From JAVBMJ01 sp031551275 (GTDB lineage Bacteria; Bacteroidota; Bacteroidia; Bacteroidales; Rikenellaceae), in contig JAVBNX010000006.1 in assembly GCA_031551275.1 (NCBI GenBank), positions 186,001 through 250,000 on the forward strand: a DNA stretch of 64,000 nt, read 5' to 3'. The notes beneath the pieces were generated by a model. It was given only the letters and a program-made list of their open reading frames with translations, was not told the DNA's origin and did not search any database. Of the stretch, positions 36,742-45,014 are shown piece after piece. Made by a program: the position numbers and the translations under genes. Within the stretch, counting starts at the first letter, position 1; each line of letters begins with the position of its first letter.

Positions 36742-38547
36742 ATGGCAGACACAAACCCCGAAATCCCCGGCGGCGGGCAATCCGCCTCCCTCCAGGGTGA
36801 GGTCCCCGAGATCATTCTGGCCTTCGACCCCAACGACGTGCTGCGGGTGCTTACGGGTATGCGCCCGGACGGCACGGCCGACACATTCCCCCTCGAAGAG
36901 AAATACCTGAACAAACTGCTCGAAGAGCGTGAGCCGGACCGGAAGAAGGCCAGGACGACCGGCACCGAAATGGGCGGCGCTATGCCTGAAATGGACGAGC
37001 GCAGCTCGATCTGGAAGAACCTGGTCGAGAACTACGCCAAAGCGGCGAAAAACCCCCTTCGCACGGGGGTGTACGGCGTATCCCGCAAGGCGGTGCGCAA
37101 GCTGCGGGACCTGCTGCGCGACGGGAACAAGGAGAAGATCAGGGAGTTTCTCAAAGAATTCGAAATCAGGCCCAGGGAGGCCGCTCAAACCAATAAAAAT
37201 CAAAAAGCAATGGCAGACAACCAGCAGGCCCCCGCAACGGGCCAGGACGGCCAGAAACCGTCCAAGTACAATCTTTCGATGATCGACCCCAAGCATCTCG
37301 AACTCTTCGGCCTTTCGGTCGAAATGCTTCAGCGGATGGGGCACATGGACAACATCTTGCGCGGAGGCAAGACCAACGATGTGATCCCCGTGACGATGGA
37401 GGTCGGCGGGGTGAAAGTACAGGCCTACGCGAAGCTCTCTTTACGCCCGACGGCCGAAGGCCCGGTCAAACTGCACCTGAACTGCGTGAAGGAGAAGCCC
37501 GACTTCGTCAGGCCCATGTTCGGGCACACCCCCTCGCCGGACGACACGCGCAACCTGATCGACGGGCCGAATATGGGCCGCCTGGTCACGCTCAAGATCG
37601 ACGGCGAAACGGTTCCGGGCTTCATCAGCAGGGACATGAAGACCAACGAGGTATTCCGTTGCAAACAGTCGGACGTGACGATCCGGGACGAGTATTTCGG
37701 GGTGAAACTCGACGATTTCGAGAAGGAGCAACTGTTCGACGGCAAAGCCATCAAGCCCGAGGGTATGACTACCAAGGACGGCCGCGAACTGAATAACGTA
37801 TATCTCCAGGTGAGCGCCGAATCCCGCCGTGTGGAGCCGGTTTTCACCCAGCGCACCGAACGGGTGCAATCGCTCGGCGGCGTGGAATTGAGCGGCCAGC
37901 AGAGGGAGGACTACGATACCTACAAGATGATCAAGGTCGAGGGGATGAAGGGCCAGAAAGAGGGCGAGCTATACGACCGCTTCGTGATGAAGGACCGCTT
38001 TACCCAGCGGCCGGTCTACTACCGCGCCAACCCGGAAACGGGCGAGGTGATCACTCCTGCGGTGCTGTCGAACGTGGATATTCCCAAAGAGGACCAGATC
38101 GCGCTCGGCAAGGGCGAAACGATCTTCGTCAAGGACATGGAATTCCAGAACGGCGACGTCGGTTCGCGGTTCGTCAAACTGGACATGATGACCGGCATCC
38201 CGATGTACGCCACCGCGCCCGACGGCTTCGTCCAGGTTCCCCAATACGAGGTGCCTCCGAAAATATGGAACGCCACGCCCACCGGCGAGCAAAGGGCTGC
38301 GCTCCAGAACGGCGATTCCATTTTCCTGGAGGGCCAGAAACGCGCCGACGGTCAGACCATCTCCGGTTGGGTCACGTTCGACGCACGCCGCAACCAGACC
38401 GTCAGCCACGACAGCGACCCCTATGCCGAGCGCAAGGCCGCCCAGGGCCAGAACACGGCCGGGGAGCAGAAGAAGGAGCAGAAGCAGACCCGCAAGCAGG
38501 ACGAGAACCCGAACAAGAAACAGGGCCGCAAACGCTTCGGCTTATAA
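36742..38547 (+). CDS. DUF4099/DUF3945-like mobile-element protein
   Basis: The preferred start gives 601 residues (MADTNPEIPGGGQSASLQGE). The central and C-terminal parts contain repeated phrases typical of the DUF4099/DUF3945 proteins of Bacteroidales conjugative elements: KHLELFGLSVEMLQRMG, VGGVKVQAYAKLSLRPTAEG, VPGFISRDMKTNEVF. The tail is Lys/Gln-rich. Function is unknown; such genes accompany topB in the same elements. A longer frame back to 36190 translates the palindromic repeat and is not favoured. Confidence 0.7.
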   Translation: MADTNPEIPGGGQSASLQGEVPEIILAFDPNDVLRVLTGMRPDGTADTFPLEEKYLNKLLEEREPDRKKARTTGTEMGGAMPEMDERSSIWKNLVENYAKAAKNPLRTGVYGVSRKAVRKLRDLLRDGNKEKIREFLKEFEIRPREAAQTNKNQKAMADNQQAPATGQDGQKPSKYNLSMIDPKHLELFGLSVEMLQRMGHMDNILRGGKTNDVIPVTMEVGGVKVQAYAKLSLRPTAEGPVKLHLNCVKEKPDFVRPMFGHTPSPDDTRNLIDGPNMGRLVTLKIDGETVPGFISRDMKTNEVFRCKQSDVTIRDEYFGVKLDDFEKEQLFDGKAIKPEGMTTKDGRELNNVYLQVSAESRRVEPVFTQRTERVQSLGGVELSGQQREDYDTYKMIKVEGMKGQKEGELYDRFVMKDRFTQRPVYYRANPETGEVITPAVLSNVDIPKEDQIALGKGETIFVKDMEFQNGDVGSRFVKLDMMTGIPMYATAPDGFVQVPQYEVPPKIWNATPTGEQRAALQNGDSIFLEGQKRADGQTISGWVTFDARRNQTVSHDSDPYAERKAAQGQNTAGEQKKEQKQTRKQDENPNKKQGRKRFGL

Positions 38548-38557
38548 CCGCACGGCT

Positions 38558-38827
38558 ATGGCAAACGACAAGGATATTACACGCACCGCCATCGCCGCCC
38601 TGCTGGGCGGCGCCGAGCTGGCGGCCCTGGGCCTTCCGGCCGGACAGAAGGAGGCCATCGTCGATGCGTTGCTGCGCGAGGGCCAGGCAGGGCCGTTCCC
38701 CATGACCGCCGCCCTGGGCGGCGTCACGGTCGAGATCGACGCCCGGCTGCGCCTGATGGCGGGCGACGAGGGCCTGCGCATCGAGGTCGCGGGCATCGAG
38801 CCGCCCGCACCGGACGAGGAAGCATAA
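38558..38827 (+). CDS. small mobile-element hypothetical protein
   Basis: 89 residues, MANDKDITRTAIAALLGGAE ... EPPAPDEEA, starting ten bases after the DUF4099-type gene. The Ala/Gly/Leu-rich helical start and beta-rich second half (LGGVTVEIDARLRLMAGDEG) are unlike any family I recognise. It ends the transcription unit before an intrinsic terminator. Confidence 0.55.
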   Translation: MANDKDITRTAIAALLGGAELAALGLPAGQKEAIVDALLREGQAGPFPMTAALGGVTVEIDARLRLMAGDEGLRIEVAGIEPPAPDEEA

Positions 38828-38844
38828 ACCCCATTAACCCGAGT

Positions 38845-38882
38845 GGCCGTTCCCCGTTCCCGCAAGGGGGACGGCCCTTTTT
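38845..38882 (+). terminator. intrinsic terminator before topB
   Basis: GGCCGTTCCCC pairs with GGGGGACGGCC around a ten-base loop and is followed by a T-run. Confidence 0.8.
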
Positions 38883-38904
38883 ACACCCTTAATAGAACAA
38901 AAGT

Positions 38905-41013
38905 ATGATCGTCATCATAGCAGAAAAACCGAGCGTGGGCCGCGAGATCGCCCGCGTGATGAATATAACGGGCAAAGGCGAGGGCTATTTGCACGGCAAC
39001 GGCTACGCCGTCACCTGGGCCTACGGCCACCTGGTCGGCCTGGCCCTGCCGGGGGATTACGGCTACGAACGCCCGCAGGCCTCCGACCTGCCGATGCTCC
39101 CCGAACCCTGGAAGCTGATCGTGCGCCGCAACAAGACGGCCAAAGGATATGAAACCGACGCCACGGCCAACAAGCAGCTGCGCGTCATCAAAAAACTCTT
39201 CGACGGGTGCGAAAGCATCGTCGTGGCCACCGACGCGGGGCGCGAGGGGGAATTGATCTTCCGCTACATCTATGAGCATTGCAAATGCAAAAAGCCGTTC
39301 CAAAGGCTATGGATCAGTTCGCTCACCGACACGGCGATCCGTGCGGGTTTCGAGAACCTGCGCCCCGGCGCTCAATTCGACGACCTCTACCGGGCGGCGG
39401 ACTGCCAGGCCAAAGCCGACTGGCTGGTGGGGATCAACGCGAGCCAGGCGTTGCGCATCGCCACCGGCACGGGCAACAACTCTTTGGGCCGTGTGCAGAC
39501 GCCCACGCTGGCGATGGTCTGCGCCCGATGGCTGGAGCATACGAATTTCACCCCGGGCAAATACTGGAAACTCTCGGTGCTGATACAGAAAAAGGGGCAG
39601 CAATGCCGCCTCACGTCGGTCAAAGAGTTCGAAACGAAAGAGGATGCGGATAAAGCCTACGCGGAGATAAAGAAAATGCCGGAGGTGCATATCACCAAGG
39701 TCGCGGTCAAAAAGACCCGCCAGCGCCCGCCGCTGTTGTACGACCTGACGGCCTTGCAGAAGGATGCGGCCACGCTCCACGACTTCACGGCCGAGCGCAC
39801 GCTCCAGGTGGCCCAGCAGCTCTACGAGCACAAGCTGATCACCTACCCGCGCACGGGCAGCCGCTATATCCCCGACGACGTGGCGGCCACCGTTCCCGAC
39901 CTGCTGTACCGGGTGCTGTCGATGCCCGAATACGCGCATTGCACCGAGATCGACCGCCCCTGCGGGCAGAGCGTCGACGGCGCGAAGGTCACGGACCACC
40001 ACGCCCTGCTCACCACGGGCCTCGACCCGGCGGCGCTGGAGGGGGATCAAAGAAAAATCTACTGCCTGATCGCGGGCCGTATGCTCGAAGCCTTCTCGGC
40101 AGACTGTGTGAAGGAGGTCGGAACGGTCGAGGCCGCTGCCGGCGGTATCCGCTTCGCGGCCACCGCCTCGCGCATCCTCACCCCCGGCTGGCGGGCCGTT
40201 CACGGCCGCGCCGCCGACGCGTCCGACGACGAGGCGGACAGTTCGCCGCTCCCGCCGCTCGCCGAGGGCGAAACGCTCACGGCCGCGTCGCAGTCCCTTT
40301 CCGAGAAGCTGACCACGGCCAAGCCGCTCTACACCGAGGCCACGCTGCTCGGGGCGATGGAGAACGCGGGGCGTAAGCTGGAGGACAAAGCCCAGCGCGA
40401 CGCGATGGCGGATACCGGATTGGGCACTCCCGCCACCCGTGCGGCCGTGATCGCCACGCTCGTGGCCCGCGAGTACATCGAGCGCAACGGGAAGAACATC
40501 ATCCCCACCGGCAAGGGGATGGCGCTCTACAAGGGAGTGAAGGCCCTGATGGTGGCCGATCCGGCCATGACGGGCGAGTGGGAGAAGACTTTGGCCGGCA
40601 TCGGGCGGGGAGAATACGATCCCGCGACCTTCATGCAGGCCATCGGGGTGCATACGCGCCAGGTCACGTCCGAGATCCTTCAGATGCAGGTCGGCCCGGT
40701 TCCGGGAGCGCCTACCTTCACCTGCCCCAAATGCGCGGGCAAGGTGACGCTGCACCAGAAGATCGCCCGTTGCAACACGGCGGGCTGCGGCCTGGTGGTG
40801 TTCCGCAAGTTTTTGAACAAGACGCTCACGGACGAGCATTTCGCGCAGCTCTTCGCCGATGGCCGCACGGACGTGATCGAGGGCTTCGAGGGCAAGCGCC
40901 GCGTGCCGTTCCCCGCCCGGATCAAATTCGACGAGCGGTTCAACGCCACGTTCGAATATGCCGACGACGGGAAGCCTAAAAAGTCGCCCGCGAAAGCGAA
41001 GAAAACGGAATAA
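38905..41013 (+). CDS. topB: DNA topoisomerase III (Exc-like)
   Basis: The 702-residue type IA topoisomerase has the Toprim start VIIAEKPSVGREIARV, acidic DAGREGELIFRY, and the catalytic Tyr314 in LITYPRTGSRYIPDDV. A C-terminal zinc finger CPKCAGKVTLHQKIARCNTAGC (in part) is present. In CTnDOT-type elements the excision protein Exc is a topoisomerase of this kind, and it stimulates excision. Here it is separated from the excisionase-like genes by ParB and two small genes. Confidence 0.93.
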   Translation: MIVIIAEKPSVGREIARVMNITGKGEGYLHGNGYAVTWAYGHLVGLALPGDYGYERPQASDLPMLPEPWKLIVRRNKTAKGYETDATANKQLRVIKKLFDGCESIVVATDAGREGELIFRYIYEHCKCKKPFQRLWISSLTDTAIRAGFENLRPGAQFDDLYRAADCQAKADWLVGINASQALRIATGTGNNSLGRVQTPTLAMVCARWLEHTNFTPGKYWKLSVLIQKKGQQCRLTSVKEFETKEDADKAYAEIKKMPEVHITKVAVKKTRQRPPLLYDLTALQKDAATLHDFTAERTLQVAQQLYEHKLITYPRTGSRYIPDDVAATVPDLLYRVLSMPEYAHCTEIDRPCGQSVDGAKVTDHHALLTTGLDPAALEGDQRKIYCLIAGRMLEAFSADCVKEVGTVEAAAGGIRFAATASRILTPGWRAVHGRAADASDDEADSSPLPPLAEGETLTAASQSLSEKLTTAKPLYTEATLLGAMENAGRKLEDKAQRDAMADTGLGTPATRAAVIATLVAREYIERNGKNIIPTGKGMALYKGVKALMVADPAMTGEWEKTLAGIGRGEYDPATFMQAIGVHTRQVTSEILQMQVGPVPGAPTFTCPKCAGKVTLHQKIARCNTAGCGLVVFRKFLNKTLTDEHFAQLFADGRTDVIEGFEGKRRVPFPARIKFDERFNATFEYADDGKPKKSPAKAKKTE

Positions 41014-41034
41014 GTATTTATCACGGATCAATAT

Positions 41035-41066
41035 AGCCGTCCCAATAGCCTGGGGCGGCTTTTTTT
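41035..41066 (+). terminator. intrinsic terminator of topB
   Basis: AGCCGTCCC / GGGGCGGCT with an eight-base loop is followed by a T-run. Confidence 0.8.
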
Positions 41067-41087
41067 ACGACCCGTGCAGGCCGAGGA

Positions 41088-41260
41088 ACGGTTCGCGGGG
41101 GCAAAGTTGGCGCGGCGGTCGGGACGGCCAAAGTGTGGGTCGCCTGCGGCGATCCTTTCGGGAAAAATCATCCTCGGTCGCTGCGCTCCCTGCGGTATTT
41201 TTCCCGAAAACTTTGTCCGTTCCCGCCCCGGTGGCCGCGCCGTACTGCCCCCGTAACCGT
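41088..41260. repeat. nested palindromic leader element, copy 3
   Basis: AACGGTT pairs with AACCGT and GGGGGCA with TGCCCCC at the outside. CAAAGT pairs with ACTTTG inside, and TTTCGGGAAAAAT with ATTTTTCCCGAAA near the apex. The core CATCCTCGGTCGCTGCGCTC is identical to copy 2. It precedes the small membrane gene at 41296 by 36 bases and fills the 41014-41295 gap together with the topB terminator. Confidence 0.75.
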
Positions 41261-41295
41261 CCCCCGGCCCGCCCGGGGCATAAAATATTTTTGAT

Positions 41296-41526
41296 ATGGA
41301 TCACTCGATCAGATTCTCCTTGAGCGCTATCGCCCGAATGTCGATCATGTGCCTTGAACACCTCCCCCGGCTATTGCTGATGGGACTGCTTTACTGCCTC
41401 GGCGTACCCCTCTGGATCGTCCTGGCGACGATGCTGTTCCGCTTTCCGGGACGGTTGGCCAGCTGGCTGTTCTCCCTTGCCTTGCGGGCCGGAGCCGTCT
41501 GTCTGATCTGGTACTTTCTCCACTGA
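41296..41526 (+). CDS. small two-helix membrane protein of the mobile element
   Basis: A 76-residue protein with two or three hydrophobic segments (LPRLLLMGLLYCLGVPLWIV and SWLFSLALRAGAVCLIWYFL). It starts after the third palindromic leader element and is followed by an intrinsic terminator at 41537-41562. No family is recognised. The function is unknown. Confidence 0.55.
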   Translation: MDHSIRFSLSAIARMSIMCLEHLPRLLLMGLLYCLGVPLWIVLATMLFRFPGRLASWLFSLALRAGAVCLIWYFLH

Positions 41527-41536
41527 CCGAATCACC

Positions 41537-41562
41537 GGCCGTCCGCGAGGGCGGCCTTTTTT
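41537..41562 (+). terminator. intrinsic terminator before the ParB unit
   Basis: GGCCGTCC / GGGCGGCC with a GCGA loop is followed by six T residues. Confidence 0.75.
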
Positions 41563-41585
41563 ATAACCTAAAATCAAATGCAATT

Positions 41586-41822
41586 ATGCCGACAGAATTC
41601 CTCAAACGCTACGGCCGCGACATGAAGGCCGCGATGGGGCTCGACGTACCCCCGCTTCCCGTGCGCCGCAACGAACCCCGCCGGACGGCTCCCGTGCCCC
41701 GGACGACACACGCCCCGGTGCGCATCGGCGAGCTGGTCAAAGAGTTCACCGAGCATGTGATCCCGCACCCGCAGCGCAGCGAGATCGCACGCCGGATTTT
41801 CAACACCGAAAACAAATTGTAA
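41586..41822 (+). CDS. small basic protein upstream of parB
   Basis: 78 residues (MPTEFLKRYGRDMKAAMGLD ... NTENKL), basic and Arg/Pro-rich in the middle, then a short helix EIARRIFNTENKL. It is 19 bases upstream of parB and likely co-transcribed with it, perhaps as an accessory partition or DNA-binding protein. No family is recognised. Confidence 0.55.
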   Translation: MPTEFLKRYGRDMKAAMGLDVPPLPVRRNEPRRTAPVPRTTHAPVRIGELVKEFTEHVIPHPQRSEIARRIFNTENKL

Positions 41823-41841
41823 CACCTAAAAAATCAAAATT

Positions 41842-43893
41842 ATGCAAACGCAAACTGGAAACAAAAAGAACCAAAAGGGTAATCCCGGAACCGCAGCCGC
41901 CAAACCGGCGACGAAACAAAAAAAGGCTGTTGAAAAGGCCGCAGAGGCCAAAACCGAGGCCGTACCCGAAGCCGTACCAGACACCGCACCCGTCCCTGCC
42001 GTGGAACAGCCCATGTCGGGCGAGGTATCCCGGGTGATCCCCGTCGGCCTGATCTCCGCCAACCCCTTCGACGACCGTGGGCCGTGCAGCGAGGAAAAAC
42101 TGCTCGAAATGGCCGCCAGCATCACCCGCCACGGGGTACTGCAACCCATCGTCGTGCGGCCCGTGGGGGACGGTTTCGTTTTGGTGTTCGGTACCCGACG
42201 CTACATGGCCTCCCTGGTGGCCGAGCGGCAGTATATCCCCGCTTTCGTGCGCGAGTACACCGACGAGCAGGCGGCCGAGATCACCCTGGTCGAGAACCTC
42301 CAGCGCGAGGACACGACCCCCGTGGCCCAGGCCAAAGGGTTCGCCCGGCTGATGGACATGCGGCGTTGCACGGCCGAGCAGGCTGCGGAACACTGCGGTG
42401 TGAACGGTAAGTTCGTCCGTACCCGCCTGCGCCTGCTCGACCTTGTGGCCGACGTGGCCGCGATGCTCGACGCCGAGGCGATTACGCTGGGCATGGCCCA
42501 GGTGCTTTGCCAGTACCCCGACCAGTCGCAGCAGCAGGTCTACGACGACCATCTTTCGCCCGACTGCCGCAATTCATGGCGCGACCTTCCGGTCAGGGAG
42601 TTCGCCCGCATCATGGAGAGTACCTATGCCGGGGCGCTCGACACCTTTCCTTTCGAAAAGTCGGATTGCCTGGCTTGCGTATCGAATTCGGCCACGAGCG
42701 AGCTGTTCCCCTGCGAGGGCGGTTGCGGCAAGTGCCTCAAGCCGTCGTGCATGATGGCCAAGCAGTTCGACTATATGAAAGCGGCGTGCAAGGCCATCGC
42801 GGACGCGACCCCCGAAACCAATTTCTTCATCCGCCCCTCGTCCGATGCCGATCCGCGTGTGGTCGAACACCTGGAATCGCTGGGCTTCGTGCTGCTGACC
42901 ACCGACGAGCCGAAATACCTGCCCGAGAAACCGGAAATGCCGGTGCAGGGCGATATGCCCGACGAGCAGTTCGCCGCCTTAAAGACGGAGTACGACAGCG
43001 CCCTGGCGAAATACAACCAGGTAGGCAACCGTCTGGCCGACGGCTCCGCAGAGTTGATGGTCGAGATCGGGGGACGCTACCCGATAGGGTGCTTCCGCCT
43101 GACGGCTAAAGCCAAAGAGCAGATCGAAACGGCCCGTGAGGCGGCGGTCAAAGGGACCAAACCCGCTAAAGCGGAGCAGGCTGCGGCCAAGGTACAAAAG
43201 GCGGGCAAAGCTCCCCAGCCCAATGCCGTCGAAACGGTGGCGGAGTTGGAGGCCCGTATCGAGAAACACAAGCTCGACGCGCAGAAGAAAATCGCCCTCG
43301 CCGTGGCGGAATTCCTGAAAAAGGCCGAGTTCCCCGAGGCGGATTTGTTGCCGGTCGAGGAGAACGCGATGTATTTCATCATGCTCGACGCCCTGCGCCC
43401 GCAGCATTGCGGAATGTTCGGCTTCGAGCCCGGCCAAGCGCCCAATGACATCGAAAAAGCCACGGCGGTTACCGCCATGACCCCGCAGCAGAAGATGACG
43501 GTGATCCGCGACTTCATCGTCGCCCACGTCACCGCGACCCAGGAGGGGCTTGCCCCGACCATCGCCAAAACGATTGCCGAGCAACTCTTCCCCGCCGATT
43601 TCGGGGCGATCACCAAAAAGGCCGAAGACAAGATCAAAAAGTCCGTCGAGGGGTTGCAGGGGCGCATCGAGGCGATCCGAAAGAAAACCGGGAAGAAGGG
43701 GAAACCGGCAGCCGGGGCGAAGATCGGCGAAGCCACGGCGGAACCGGTCCCCGTTCCGGTCGCTGAAAATGCGGGCGCCCCGGTGGATGTGGAGTTCGAG
43801 GAGATCACCTCCGACACCCTCGGGACCGAAACGTCCGCCGTGATCGAGGACCCCGCCCGCCTGCTGCCCGAAGGCGATGCCGAGGCGGCGTAA
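41842..43893 (+). CDS. parB: ParB/Spo0J-family protein of the PRTRC system
   Basis: The 683-residue protein has a ParB nuclease/CTPase-like N domain (IPVGLISANPFD, SITRHGVLQPIVVRPVGDGF, FGTRRYMASL, VENLQREDTTPVAQAKGF) and then a helix-turn-helix-like segment around CTAEQAAEHCGVNGKFVRTR. A Cys cluster follows (CLACVSNSATSELFPCEGGC, then GKCLKPSC), along with long Ala/Lys-rich helices. PRTRC clusters include a ParB of this size. No ParA partner was seen in the window, so a role in partition is uncertain. Confidence 0.85.
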   Translation: MQTQTGNKKNQKGNPGTAAAKPATKQKKAVEKAAEAKTEAVPEAVPDTAPVPAVEQPMSGEVSRVIPVGLISANPFDDRGPCSEEKLLEMAASITRHGVLQPIVVRPVGDGFVLVFGTRRYMASLVAERQYIPAFVREYTDEQAAEITLVENLQREDTTPVAQAKGFARLMDMRRCTAEQAAEHCGVNGKFVRTRLRLLDLVADVAAMLDAEAITLGMAQVLCQYPDQSQQQVYDDHLSPDCRNSWRDLPVREFARIMESTYAGALDTFPFEKSDCLACVSNSATSELFPCEGGCGKCLKPSCMMAKQFDYMKAACKAIADATPETNFFIRPSSDADPRVVEHLESLGFVLLTTDEPKYLPEKPEMPVQGDMPDEQFAALKTEYDSALAKYNQVGNRLADGSAELMVEIGGRYPIGCFRLTAKAKEQIETAREAAVKGTKPAKAEQAAAKVQKAGKAPQPNAVETVAELEARIEKHKLDAQKKIALAVAEFLKKAEFPEADLLPVEENAMYFIMLDALRPQHCGMFGFEPGQAPNDIEKATAVTAMTPQQKMTVIRDFIVAHVTATQEGLAPTIAKTIAEQLFPADFGAITKKAEDKIKKSVEGLQGRIEAIRKKTGKKGKPAAGAKIGEATAEPVPVPVAENAGAPVDVEFEEITSDTLGTETSAVIEDPARLLPEGDAEAA

Positions 43894-43919
43894 TCATCCT
43901 GCGGTTCAATGTGTCGTCA

Positions 43920-43950
43920 CGCCGCCTCCGTTCCGGGGGCGGCGTTTTTT
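43920..43950 (+). terminator. intrinsic terminator of parB
   Basis: CGCCGCCTCC pairs with GGGGGCGGCG and is followed by six T residues. Confidence 0.85.
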
Positions 43951-44021
43951 ATGCCTGCTCCTGCGGGCTGTCCTGCGCAGGCTGCGGGACCAGACGACGA
44001 GGGCGATGATGATCAACCAAC

Positions 44022-44330
44022 TCATTTCTTCGGGTGGTAATCTTCGAGCCGCACCCCCTTTTTTTTGAGGAAATCCCGCACCTCGGACGCCTTGTAGAGG
44101 CACTTGCCGTTATCGGCCAGGTAGTAGGGTACGAGCTTTTTTGTGCGGTATCGTTGCAGGGATCGCTTGGTCACGCCCAGCAGTTTGCACATATCGTGGT
44201 TTTCCAGGAATGTGTCGCCGTCCAGCACGTCGTGCAGCTTGCGCGAGGACTGGATCATCTGCTCCACGCGGTCGAACCGGGCCATGACCTTGTTGAACCA
44301 GGCGTCTATGGTTTCGTCGTCGATCCTCAT
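44022..44330 (-). CDS. excisionase-like helix-turn-helix protein (Xis2d-like)
   Basis: 102 residues from the ATG at 44330. The winged helix MCKLLGVTKRSLQRYRTKKL followed by YYLADNGKCLYKASEVRDFL is the MerR/excisionase-type fold. The start overlaps the stop of the other helix-turn-helix gene (ATGA). The size and tandem arrangement match the Xis2c/Xis2d pair of CTnDOT-like elements, which bend DNA to direct excision. The longer overlapping frame up to 44699 is a shadow of the upstream gene. Confidence 0.75.
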   Translation of the reverse strand: MRIDDETIDAWFNKVMARFDRVEQMIQSSRKLHDVLDGDTFLENHDMCKLLGVTKRSLQRYRTKKLVPYYLADNGKCLYKASEVRDFLKKKGVRLEDYHPKK

Positions 44331-44701
44331 TCCTCCTCGTTCGGTTGGGCTGCTGCGGCGGCTTCGCGCCGGCGTTTGAGTTCCGCCGCGCCGGGTGTCG
44401 CGTCGACCAGCGCCTCGCGTTCGGGCACGAGGCGTTCGCGCATCGCACGGCGCACCCCCTCCTCGGAGTAGTAGGTTTTGTGGCTCACCATATTGTAGGG
44501 GATTTCGCCGCGCTGGCGCATCCGGGCCAGGGTGCGGTTGCTGACCGCCAGCAGTTCGCACACCTGTGCGGCGGTGAACCATTTGCCGCTTTTGGGCTTG
44601 TGGGGGGAGGCGGGTTGTAGGTTGCGCAGCAGCGCCAGGGCGACTTCCAGTTTGCTTTCCAGCGCGAGGCGCTTGCGTCGCCCGAAGATAAGGATACACA
44701 T
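44327..44701 (-). CDS. excisionase-like helix-turn-helix protein (Xis2c-like)
   Basis: 124 residues: a helical start (ALESKLEVALALLRNLQ) and a MerR/excisionase-type helix-turn-helix FTAAQVCELLAVSNRTLARM followed by GEIPYNMVSHKTYYSEEGV. An Ala/Glu-rich tail ends the protein. It is first of the two-gene excisionase operon. A minus-strand near-consensus box (44730-44737) lies just upstream. In related elements RteC activates this operon, and rteC is the next gene upstream here. Confidence 0.75.
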   Translation of the reverse strand: MCILIFGRRKRLALESKLEVALALLRNLQPASPHKPKSGKWFTAAQVCELLAVSNRTLARMRQRGEIPYNMVSHKTYYSEEGVRRAMRERLVPEREALVDATPGAAELKRRREAAAAAQPNEEE

Positions 44702-44729
44702 AACTTTGCAGTTTTTAAGATTACGGCTG

Positions 44730-44737
44730 CAAAGGTG
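44730..44737 (-). promoter_or_regulatory. weak -7 box of the excisionase operon
   Basis: On the minus strand this reads CACCTTTG, one mismatch from TAnnTTTG, 29 bases ahead of the start at 44701. No -33 motif is seen, as expected for an activator-dependent (RteC) promoter. Confidence 0.4.
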
Positions 44738-44805
44738 GGGCGGGCATTTCGGCCCCTGCCCCTATCGTGTGAAAAGTAGGGATGGAATTGTTCGGTTCGG
44801 GTCAT

Positions 44806-45001
44806 AAAAAAAGCGCGGAACCGCGCCATATCCACATCCGGGGTACTGGCACGCACCCCCAAACCGGACAGGCTGGCTCCACGCTAAATGAATAGCGGGA
44901 GCACTGCTTCTGTCGTCCCGGTTTGTTTTGAAAAGTGCCAGTTTTCGGATGGGGGACTACCCTCACAATGCTTTCGTTACACTCGCCGCCCTTGTGCGGC
45001 T
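44806..45001 (-). ncRNA. structured RNA candidate, copy A, directly after rteC
   Basis: Read on the minus strand it begins with a small hairpin (GCCGC/GCGGC, 44985-45001). A long irregular stem follows: CGGATG/CATCCG (44946-44951 with 44835-44840), GTGCCAGT/ACTGGCAC (44935-44942 with 44845-44852) and CCGGTTTG/CAAACCGG (44918-44925 with 44860-44867). An apical hairpin CGCTA/TAGCG carries the motif GCGTGG on its 3' side. It ends in the terminator GCGCGG/CCGCGC plus seven U. Copies B and C share the fold. It starts right after the rteC stop and has no clear own promoter. Confidence 0.55.
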
Positions 45002-45014
45002 CTGTTTCGGCCCG

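Noticed and set aside
44022..44699. 225-codon frame covering both excisionase-like genes
   Set aside because: Only its last 102 residues match a helix-turn-helix protein; the rest is a shadow of the Xis2c-like gene in another frame.
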